In this document: positions 55,135 through 64,000 of the stretch, piece by piece
How positions within the stretch are numbered: position 1 is the stretch's first letter
Layout: every line of letters starts with the position of its first letter
The notes under the pieces: model-generated
What the model saw: only the letters and a program-made list of their open reading frames with translations
What the model was told of the DNA's origin: nothing
Databases searched by the model: none
NCBI GenBank assembly: GCA_019828595.1
Contig: JAHQRK010000022.1
Coordinates: forward strand, 434,001-498,000
DNA from: Aphanomyces cochlioides
Taxonomy: Eukaryota; Oomycota; Saprolegniomycetes; Saprolegniales; Verrucalvaceae
Direction of reading: 5' to 3'
Length of the DNA: 64,000 bases
Program-made: the position numbers and the translations under genes

Positions 55135-55304
55135 ACTTAGCTCAGTTGGGCTAAGCACGTGATCTGTAGCTTATGCCGGTACTCCTTCCAGAGATTCTCT
55201 CTGGCCAAAATCGCATGAGCCACGTTGATAAAGTTGTTTTGTCTCAAGCTTCGCTTAACTGGATGCAAGCCACGTGAAGCATTACGTCACTGGATCTGCC
55301 TTCG
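55135..55304 (+). repeat. Possible tRNA-derived SINE fragment
   Basis: It starts GGGACTTAGCTCAGTTGGGC, an excellent tRNA 5' end and A-box with D-loop. No B-box (GGTTCRANNCC) follows at the expected distance and no cloverleaf closes, so it is not a tRNA gene. A tRNA-headed SINE is the likely explanation. The foldback element inserted directly after it. Confidence 0.4.
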
Positions 55305-55312
55305 GTGGAATC

Positions 55313-58300
55313 GGGAGATGTTAAACATCGGACCCCTTTTTCTATTTGTCAGACCCTTTTAACTTGAATAAAGTATGCATATACAAATCATTGTATAACC
55401 ATACATCTAGTATGGCTAGTTGTTGTACTATCTTCTTTGTGTTTGCTTCGCGTTTGGATTGACAAGAGAGACAGACAGATGCCACAGACGACTTGAAGCA
55501 TTATGATGGTTCCTTACTTTAAGTGTCGCGTGAGAGGAAAATTCATTCGACTCATTAAAAGTTGACATGCAACCCAGGCTTGCATCGTTCATTAGCATCG
55601 ATATCTTTACTTGAGAAAACATACATTACAATTTGGTGCGACAAGAGTTCATCATGTAGCTACTGATGCCGATGTATATATGCTGAGCCTGCGAGGTATT
55701 TGTAGATATGAAATTGCTTTGACATCCTGTAACTATAAGAATTTCATTTGATGGGGAAAGAGTAATCAACGCAATCGACTATCTGTCGTATTTGTGGGTG
55801 TATCTAACATACACTGCTACCAATTCTGTGACTTGCGATTATTGATAGCAACCACGTCCATAATGTAAATCTATTCTACGTCAACTATGGTCTTGATCTT
55901 ACAGAGTCAATTGATTTCTCATGAGTCGCAATAAGCTTACTATAAAAAGACTTTAAACTCCACTGTAGGCACAAATGCTCAACAACGATGCAGTAGAATA
56001 CGATTTAAATGCATCCAGTTAAATGGTCCGAATTTTCCGTGAGTATGGCAAACTTCTTGTCGAGTACTGATCCCCCCCCCCCGACTTTGAAACAGCCAAA
56101 ATCGAATAATTTTTGAAACTTTATAATATTAGTTATAGAGTTTTGGAGAGTAGAATGCTAGAATAACTGGCTTGCACTTTATTCTCAATCTTTATACCTA
56201 CAAAACTTTGTAAACTTCTAAAATTTATAATTTTTGCCGTTTCAAAGTCGGGGGGGAATCAGTACTTTGAAGTAGAAAATACATTTATGTCTCGGATATT
56301 TTTCAAAGGAAAGCTGCTAGATTGCAGTTCGATAGGTTTGCTCGAGAAAACATGCAATACATTTTAGTGCTATAAAACTGCAAAGTCTCCAGCCACTATT
56401 TCCACACGCTATGTCAGTAAGCTATTTGCAAAACAGAAATTGATACTGCGTCATAGTTGGACATTTGAACCTGCACTGCATTTGAAGTTGTTCTAAAGTA
56501 GGCATATGAATTGTTGTAAGAGCAATTGACATGAAGTAAATTTGTGTTGTGGTCGTGATCGCCCGTATTATTCGCAAGTCACAAAACTAGTTGAGTAGAG
56601 CACTGAGCAGTCTTTGGCAAGTAGACCCACAACAACGACAGATAGTCGATTGCGTTTAATAATATTTCCCCGTCAAATTAATGAATGATCGTTGACAAGA
56701 TATCAAGGAATTTCAGATCTACAATTATCTCACAGACTCAGTGTTAATATAGACGCACCAGTAGCTTCATCATTAGCTTTGTAGTCTAGACCTCTACAGC
56801 AACGAAATGCTCTGTTTGTTCTCTCGAGTAGAGTTATCAATGCTATTCATGTAAGCTGTCGTATAGATCAAGTCGTATGAGCCTGCAACTATGATTCAAC
56901 CACCAAGAAAATGCAGGCTCCACCCTGCAAGCCTATGTCAACTTTTAATGAGTCGAATGAATTTTCCTCTCTCGCAACACTTCTATTTCCGGGAGTTAGA
57001 CAAAAACGAATGACTCTGCTTTATTCTTCATGCTGTTTTTCATAGCGCCGTTCGCCTCCAAGCATTCATAACAGAGTTTGTCCAGTTTGTTCAGTGTTTC
57101 TTTTCAGCTCCAACAAAATATTCTAGCGTGCTTTCTACTCCCAACGGAGTCATGGCAGTTTCGGTGAAACATCACACTCACTGTCACACCACTACACGAT
57201 TGGCTAAAATTCTGCATTGCACAGTGTCAACAACACAGAGTCCACGACAAGACGGAGTCCACGTTGACAACATGGCCAGTCGAGTTTGGCCACAGACGCA
57301 TTAACATTATGTTTAAGCCTCTCATACTTATTTCTAAATCGCAACAATTGATTGCAAAGTGCACCACATATACTGTTGTTTTGTTCGACGCTATGAGTCG
57401 CGTACATTGAATAGAATTATCACAAAACTACCAGACGTAACCTCAGTTTGATCTCCGATGTGCGTGAGCATGTGAAATCGCTTTAATTTTCGACAAAAAC
57501 AACGACCTACTTGTCTTTTGACCGGTGCTTGGACGTAAGATATCTGTACACAGAACACAAATTCGCCTCAATCTACCAAATCCAAATGATGGGCAGTAGT
57601 TATGATTAGATACAAGACATATTTAAGTCTATAATACAATGGAAGTGACTACGTTTCAGGTGCAAAGCATATTTCGATAATACACCGGACTCGACGGGTG
57701 TTCATTTGCCCGGCTTTTCAATGTTCTCACATTGAAAGTGCATCGACACAAGCACAAGAGGACAAAGGACTATGCATTCATTCACGACCTTATTTAGATA
57801 GCTTTCAGTTAAATATGAATGTCCAGTCAAAGCAGAGTCACCTCTGCATCTAACAAGCCGATAAACGACTTGATTGACCGTGGCAGGAAAAGATATTGTC
57901 GGACAGGTGTGATTTTTGGTGTGATTTCAGGTGTGATTTGGCACCTGATTGGCCAGTTTTAGCACACTCTGGATCACACTGCCAGTGTGATTTACATCAC
58001 GATAAAATTCCAAAATATAGCACTGAACAATATTTTTATCCAATCAATGTTTTTGCTGATTTAATTATCTAAGAAGTGATTGGCTCCATCACCAGAAATA
58101 CAACATCGGTGTGATTTTGTAAATAACATCATAATGCTTCAAGTCGTTTGTGGCATCTGTCTGTCTCTCTTGTCAGTCTTAACACGAAGCAAACACAAAG
58201 AAGATAGTACAGCAACCAGCCATACTAGATTTATGGTTATACAATGATTTGTATGTGCATACTTTATTCAAGTTGAAGGGTCTGACAAATAGAAAAAGGG

Positions 58301-58321
58301 GTCCGATATTTAACATCTCCC
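55313..58321. mobile_element. 3-kb foldback element with arms of about 850 bp
   Basis: The outer 195 bp (55313-55508) is the complement of 58128-58321, beginning GGGAGATGTTAAA. GTGGAATC sits just outside both ends (55305-55312, 58323-58330; one extra base at right), a candidate 8-bp target duplication as in hAT-like elements. The inner arm continues: 55521-55580 mirrors 56930-56980 (GAGGAAAATTCATTCGACTC), 55745-55850 mirrors 56545-56690 (CGCAATCGACTATCTGTCG), and 56060-56090 mirrors 56245-56270 (GACTTTGAAAC next to a C-run). The centre is near 56165. No transposase gene is present, so it is non-autonomous. Confidence 0.8.
56990..58127. repeat. 1.1-kb insertion in the right arm of the foldback element
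   Basis: This stretch has no counterpart in the left arm. Its last 230 bp hold repeated AGGTGTGATTT motifs (about 57905-57945, 58110). Open frames here lack family features. It could be another non-autonomous element; its ends were not resolved. Confidence 0.55.
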
Positions 58322-58330
58322 AGTGGAATC

Positions 58331-59251
58331 GCGACACGTTTGAAATTTGCTTGATATCAATTTCGCCAGGGATATCAAACATCACACCGCCCATGGTTGC
58401 ATCTCAATGGATTTTGTTGACTTCTTCTTCCAGTGGACACATTCCAATCAGGATAGTCATCAAAAGACGACCATAATCACCATCCCAAGGATGTATGCTG
58501 GTGGGGACATGACGACCTGTATAAATTAATATTTGCTAAGTACTTTGTAAACTCAAAAATGCTTGAAAGACAGCTGAACCAGCGTTTTGTCCATAATGTA
58601 TCAGCACGTATCTTTTGGGCAAGTTTTCAGCAAAGAAGCTATTTAAAAGCAATCCAATGTTTGGTAGGTCGTGGAAATTGACAAAGTGATAACGTGAAAA
58701 ATTCAGTGTTGTGGTACTCTTTCGTAACTTTAACAATTTGAACGTGGGGGATGTTCAAAAGTAGACCTGGCACACCCACGGTCGTCATATTCATACATGG
58801 AATCTGGTCTTAATAGGCAGATTTTGCAAATGACTTACTTTCCATACAATTGGATAAAACCTTCGATAAATTATATTTCCACATAAACCTGATAATAATT
58901 GATATATATTTTGTTGTGGAAACCACCAAATGTGTGGATTGTTTGCCACATCGCATTAAAATGTGCTCCTTGGCAAAATTTTCGCCAGAAACCACGACAC
59001 GAAAGCCCAAAAGGATCAAGGAGCCATTCCCTGTCCATTATTGCTCAGAACATAACACAAGTAGTCGTCCGAGTTGCAGTCCTCGCGTCTTCCATGCTCA
59101 CAACGGAAATCCACTAGCGCAATGTCGAAGTATTTAATTTTATCCAATGAAATTCGGTGTGATCCACGAAGTTCGGATAAGAGACGAATATCCGTATTTG
59201 GTATGTGCAGAAACTCGACTTTGCGGAATTGTAAATTTGAAACTTGCCATA
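58331..59251. other. Spacer without recognised feature
   Basis: The minus strand near 58331-58520 reads protein-like text (TMGGVMFDIPGEIDIKQIS) that may be a relic of a gene interrupted by the foldback element. Not called. Confidence 0.35.
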
Positions 59252-61188
59252 ACGTAATGCGCCAATTTTTCGGTCTAGAGCCAATTTTTCGGGCTATTCA
59301 TCTAGCCAATCAAATTGAAGGAATAAAACCTCTAAGAACAAAACACTTTTTAAATTAAATACTAGTAATTGTTAGCTCATAAAATTTAACAGGTGAATCT
59401 TGAACCAACGAATCTGGCGTCAAATTTCAGCGCCATTTTGAATGGCTCCAAGATCAATCACCCCGATTGCATGCAATTCTTTCTTTCTAAAACAATCATG
59501 AAATACAAATCGTACCAAGCAACTTTAACCGAAGCAATCAAGAGCGTAATTGACGACAACATGTCAATTTATGCTGCGGCCAAGAGGTACAATGTACCCA
59601 AAAATACCCTTCGTGATCGTGTTGCAAAACACCGTGCAGGGATCGTCTTACAACGTCCCGGACCCCGGCCCAGAATTCCAGAACCGATTGAAAGCGACCT
59701 CACCACCTGGACTGGTGGTATGCAAACCAAAGGGCATCCACCAAACCGTCGATCTTTGCTCATCAAAGCGAATCAAATTGCAAAAAAGCTGAATTTAAAG
59801 CGCTTATCGCGCCATTGGACACGTCGATTTCTCCGGCGTAATCAGTCTATTGTGACGCGTACGTCACAAACAATCAACCGTGCACGAAATTCTGTATCTG
59901 CTGAGGACATGGACACATTCTACAAGTCCCTTTGTGAAGTGATCGAAGCCAATCAGCTTGACGACACAAGGATATACAAATGGACGAGACTGCCTTTGAC
60001 TCGCGCAACAAGAGTCAGAAGGTTCTCGCGCTGCGCGGCTCAAAAGCAGTGTGGTCCAAGTCGGTATCTCCGACGTACCACATGACCATAGCTGAATGCG
60101 GTAGTGCTTCCGGTAAATTGCTGCCTCCGCTTTTTATCTTTCCTGAAAGCGAACTTTACCGGGAGCTTGAAGAATGCAAATTTCTATCACAACTTGTGAA
60201 AGAACTTCCATCAATCAAGAACTCCATCAATCAAGCCAATTGAAGAACAATTCTTCGGTAATGTAGCCCAGCCCTTGTTTGACGTTGTGAATCACAACGT
60301 CTTCTTTTCTTACCCCAACACAACAATTCTTCAATTGGCTTGACTGGTTCGTGATGGCATCTTTGAATATGATTGATGACGGTAAGGGGAAAGGATTATG
60401 ATATATTAACAACACAATTTAGATGAGGTTTCTACAATACCTAGAGCTGCAGCGCTGGAAATTGCGTCAAGCGCTTGGCGTCGGCACGTTTCGCCGTCGA
60501 ACTTGGTGTCTGGCTTCGCGGAAGCTGGCATTTGGCCACTTTCGAGAGTCCAAATGCAGAAGCGCCTGGAGCGCTACACGTCGGGTGGAGTTCCTGAGTC
60601 ATTTGACTTACCTGAATGGCTTGCTGCGCAGTCGCATGTGCGCCGGACACTCTTGCACCTTCCCGATGAGACCAAAGAGCCACCGAAACGGCAAAAACTC
60701 CGTGTTGGAGGCCGCATCTTGTCACTTCAGCTGCTGCGGCAGATTTCTTCGACGAAGCGTGCTACAAAGACGAAACGTAAACGTACAGGTCAATTCGACG
60801 ACACACCTGGATCGGAGAATGAAAATTTGGAAATGAACATTCGTGAAATTGCGACAGTGTAAACCTGTGTAGAATGTATACCTTTTAAAATGTATATTTC
60901 CTTTCTTTTTCTATATTTTTTCTCATGCTTGATAATATCCATTTTTTGGAAAGTAATGTTGAATTACGTATAGAACGAAAAAATGGCGCAGGAAAGTTGG
61001 GCTAGAAAGGCCACCTATCTTAAGTAATACTCCTGTAAATTGACCAGTTACCTGTCTTTTGGTGAGATGAGATTCCAAAATTTGTCTGTGTGCCTCCAGA
61101 ACTGAAATTGGAGCTCGGGATCCTGAGATATGGCTCGATTTGTGCTGGAATTCTAGAACCACTAGACCGAAAAATTGGCCCTTTACGT
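59252..61188 (+). mobile_element. pogo/Tigger element with deleted core
   Basis: The inverted ends share GCCAATTTTTCGGTCTAG (59260-59278 region and its complement at 61162-61180), with ACGTAA further out and TA at both outer edges (59250-59251, 61189-61190). The interior is a broken transposase. Confidence 0.7.
59498..60862 (+). pseudogene. pogo transposase lacking most of its catalytic core
   Basis: It starts MKYKSYQATLTEAIKSVIDD with a helix-turn-helix (IYAAAKRYNVPKNTLRDRV), then a CENP-B-type segment (GHPPNRRSLLIKANQIAKK). The frame shifts to MDETAFDSRNKSQKVLALRG (first Asp, 59980 onward). The text ends near 60240, and the region with the second and third acidic residues is absent. The C-terminal tail resumes at about 60503 (VSGFAEAGIWPLSRVQMQKR) and runs to 60862. 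The tail text is typical of pogo/jerky-type proteins. Seen: one frameshift and one deletion of the core. Confidence 0.8.
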
Positions 61189-61309
61189 TACCTTAGAAAC
61201 ATACGCCAAAGGTATGGATTCCACTGATGCGAAATCTGCCTAATTACAAGTCAATCCCCGAACATGAAGATAATTCGTCTCTTTGAGCTTTCCTCGTGAC
61301 TGGGCTTCT

Positions 61310-61625
61310 ATCAAGTTGCATCTCCCTCCAGATTGAGTCGCTAGACTGTGTCAAGGAACGACGTAAAGAATCCACTCGTCGCTGTGCGAATGAAATTTCG
61401 CGCGGCCTGTCGTCAAGTTTGCATTGATCGTTCAGTTTAAAGCGCCAAAAATGCGAGACCACTAATTACACACGATTTTACTGTATACATTAGCGCGAAG
61501 CTAAGGGGTTGCGTGCAATAATATGCAGTTATGGAGGACCACGGGATTTAAAGCAGATACACGCTGGATGCGAGACAATACGCCCTGATGACCACTAACA
61601 AACTATTGAGCGAAGTCTTTCTGAG
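61310..61625 (-). repeat. Dispersed repeat with a residual coding patch (copy 2)
   Basis: Homologous to 42760-43060, including GAAATTTCGCGCGGCCTGTC and the minus-strand reading DDRPREISFAQRRVDSLRRS. The right end lies at about TGATGACC in both copies. Confidence 0.6.
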
Positions 61626-61681
61626 GTGAAGCCGTCAACTTTTCAGCAAATGCATGAGCGTCTCCTCAGCGGAATAGCACA

Positions 61682-61882
61682 TAGAATTTGTACGAGGGTT
61701 TACAGCAGTCAGGGTGGTTGATTAGGAGGAGTGCGGGTACGTCAGAGTTGCGAAATCTCCGAATTCCTTGCAATCAGATTACCGCAAATTAAATAAAAAT
61801 TTCCGCAAATTTTATTCAAACATGCGGTATTTCAAACACTCCTCCAGGTACTGACTGCGTTAAACCCTCATACAAATTCTAT
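61682..61882. repeat. Palindromic repeat, copy 1
   Basis: ATAGAATTTGTACGAGGGTT at the left is mirrored by AACCCTCATACAAATTCTAT at the right. It shares arm sequence with the repeat at 62155-62297. The centre contains AATTTCCGCAAATT. Confidence 0.65.
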
Positions 61883-62154
61883 ATGAAGAGGTGTTTCTAG
61901 TAATACTAATAGTATGTCACCACTCCATTCGAACCCCCATATTTTTGTACAGAATTTATTCAAATACAAATATTTTTTAAATTGCCAACTCGGTGGAAAA
62001 AGTATCCCTAAGGCCTGAGCCAAAACGTGATTTTCAAGAGAGACCTGGCCCCAACTCACCGGAAACTCCGCGCGCTACGCGCGCACTCCTATGAGGACTC
62101 ACTTGTATCCAACAGATCAACACATGCAAGTTGTACAGAGAATTTGTATGGCAT

Positions 62155-62297
62155 GTTTGAAACACCTCTTCATACAGAAATTGTATGAGGGTCTAAAACA
62201 GTCAGGGGGTTGATTTGGAATAGTGCCCTCCTCCAAATCAACCCCCCTGACTGTTTTCAACCCTCATACCATTTCTATATGAAGAGGTGTTTCAAAC
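62155..62297. repeat. Palindromic repeat, copy 2
   Basis: GTTTGAAACACCTCTTCATA at the left is mirrored at the right, with arms extending through AACAGTCAGGGGGTTGATTT and a short centre near GTGCCCTCC. It can form a near-complete hairpin. Related to 61682-61882. Confidence 0.75.
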
Positions 62298-62970
62298 TGG
62301 TTAGTACAGCAGCAAAGTGAATTTTTGGGGGAAAGTTTAGGGTGGGTCTGGATGCCACCAAAAATGGCATAAAAATGCCAAAAAATGCCATAATTCGAAA
62401 TATGCCATAATTTTCAATTTTGACTGTCTGGATGCCACCTTCTCAAAGATTTTTTTGTCACAATTTTCTGGAGTTTTGGCCAAATTATGCCATAAAAAGA
62501 ATGGACCAAATTGGTCTATTTCATTTATGACACATTTTCGTCATGAACGCACTGATCGAGTCAAGCTTGAGATTCAGCTTGTCATCTCTGTCAGAAATGA
62601 TAGTATATCCGGACTATGTACGGATAGTGGAGATTCATTCTTATTTTATTACATGGTTTCGGCAACGAACATATCATGTATTCAAGTTATAATTTAAAGT
62701 GTATTTTATGAAGAGGAGTCCGACTCCTTCAAAGTAACAATAGGAACAAGGTCATCAACCAATCATTTTTAATGTAACATTTGTTACATTATCATATGTT
62801 GATGGTTGGTTATGCTTCACGGCGTGCATCAGCTATGATGTGAAGAGGAATGCTCACTACTCAATTTGCTTCCTCGGAACTGAGCTCCTTCTAGCTCTAC
62901 GTATTGTGTATACCCGTCTCTATTGCTTGCTTTCTGCGTGTGTGTGATTGTTATATTTGATATTTCAAGT
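62298..62970. other. Spacer and possible 5' LTR/leader of the Copia-type element
   Basis: 62345-62450 repeats ATGCCATAA/ATGCCACC-type motifs. From about 62772 (TGTAACATTTGTTACA) the sequence could be the LTR of the following element, but the matching 3' LTR lies outside the window. Not demonstrable here. Confidence 0.35.
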
Positions 62971-64000
62971 ATGACTATTCCTGCTGCTTCTTCTGTGAAA
63001 CAATCTTTTCCTGCGGACTTGGCTCTTCTGGCATTTGACGGAAAGAAGGCCTCGTTTCGTGTTTGGTCCCAAGGTTTCATTAGTTATCTCGAGGGACTTA
63101 CTCTAGAGATGACAGGAAACTATCTTAGGGAAGCTAAAAAGTTACCAGAACCACGTATCAAATACGAGGACTGGTTGGCATGTGTGCCTCCTGGAGAATC
63201 TACTGGTAATGAGGTTCATGATCAGTGGCATGCATACAATAGAAAGAGAACCGAGCAAAAGGTTCGAATTTATCTCTTCTTCCTAAGTCTTTCGTTCAAC
63301 AATTACGAGATACGACTGACTCAAAGACTCCTGTGCATGAGGTGTGGGCTGAGGTGAATCGGCGATACGGGATTTCTAACGTATCTGCTGTTACTAATTA
63401 CATGGGACAATTAGTCAAAATAGCTCAAAAACCATTTGACAATATTCAGTCATGGTTTCGTGAGATGAAGTCCCTAAAGAATTTGATCAATGCTCAGTCC
63501 CAACAGCACTTGGGACGAGATAGTGTAACTGATGATATGCTTATTTATTTGGCATTGAATGAATTACCTTCTCAATTTTATGGTGCACAGATTAAATATG
63601 ACTCTTCCTTCACCTTGTCTGATGTTGAGACAAAATTGGTGGGTGTTCTCGGTCAAAAAAGAAAATCGGCTATTTTGACCATGGGAGGTCAAAATTCCAA
63701 GCAAGAAGTGCCTGTGAACAATGTCGGAAAATTGTCCAATCAGGGGCCAGGAAAGCGAAAAAATGTCAGTATTTCGGCCAATCAAAACAAGTGACACGAT
63801 GGCGGTCAAGGAAAAGCCAACGCGTGTCCGACGCCTCAAGGAATGAAATGCTTCTACTGTGAAGGGAAGTACAATGTTGCTGGCCAAGACCATCCCAAGT
63901 GGAAGTGCCCCAAGCGGCAAGAGGACTTCAGCCGGGGATGGGCTCGATCCAACATTTATGAGAAGCCAAGGAAGATACAAGATTCGACACCCCGAGGACG
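62971..64000 (+). pseudogene. Copia-type retrotransposon gag region, frameshifted, cut by window edge
   Basis: The first frame starts MTIPAASSVKQSFPADLALL and has the UBN2/gag-like text FDGKKASFRVWSQGFISYLE. A frameshift near 63280 is followed by VWAEVNRRYGISNVSAVTNY and FREMKSLKNLINAQS, typical of Copia gag. A TGA follows NQNK at 63792-63794. The frame then reads a zinc knuckle, CFYCEGKYNVAGQDHPKWKC (CX2C...HX4C). Integrase and reverse transcriptase would lie beyond the window. The lesions suggest a dead copy. Confidence 0.75.

Noticed and set aside
55135..55210. Functional tRNA gene
   Set aside because: Good A-box but no B-box at the right distance and no closing acceptor stem.

Overview
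The window looks like a repeat-rich, accessory stretch of an oomycete nuclear genome, most like Aphanomyces or another Saprolegniales member. This is an inference. It rests on protein genes split by very short GT-AG introns (40-55 bp), a dispersed family of START-like plus FYVE-type zinc-finger proteins, small secreted Cys-rich proteins with Thr/Pro-rich tails, and many Tc1/mariner, pogo/Tigger, PIF/Harbinger and Copia-type relics. No rRNA, canonical tRNA or CRISPR was seen.

Region by region. 1-13.7 kb is a minus-strand cytochrome P450 array: two decayed copies at the left edge, two full-length genes (8471-10227 and 11979-13698) and short relics between them. It is interrupted by a Crypton-like relic, a SWIM-type zinc-finger relic, a 200-bp tandem array, a 2.2-kb pogo/Tigger element and a hairpin MITE. 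14.6-17.7 kb holds three tandem paralogues of a small secreted Cys-rich protein, the third broken. 19.4-21.5 kb has a one-pass membrane protein and the first START-FYVE gene. 22.3-33.6 kb carries six related, intronless, minus-strand genes of about 100 residues whose shared three-helix core resembles a KIX domain. This is the most unusual gene set of the window. 34.9-47.8 kb has one truncated and two complete START-FYVE genes, a PIF/Harbinger two-protein module and a decayed DDE_3-type transposase with a convergent companion gene. 49-64 kb is almost wholly mobile: an intact Tc1/mariner element with double binding-site ends, a DDE_3 element split by a pogo element, a 3-kb near-palindromic foldback element, a deleted pogo element, several palindromic repeats and the 5' part of a Copia-type element running off the end.

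How the genes fit together. The P450s should be membrane-anchored monooxygenases, the START-FYVE proteins lipid-binding or membrane-trafficking candidates, and the Cys-rich proteins extracellular. The KIX-like proteins could be small partners for transcriptional activation domains, but only fold-level resemblance supports that. Local duplication followed by decay recurs in all four families, and transposons have split or truncated several copies.
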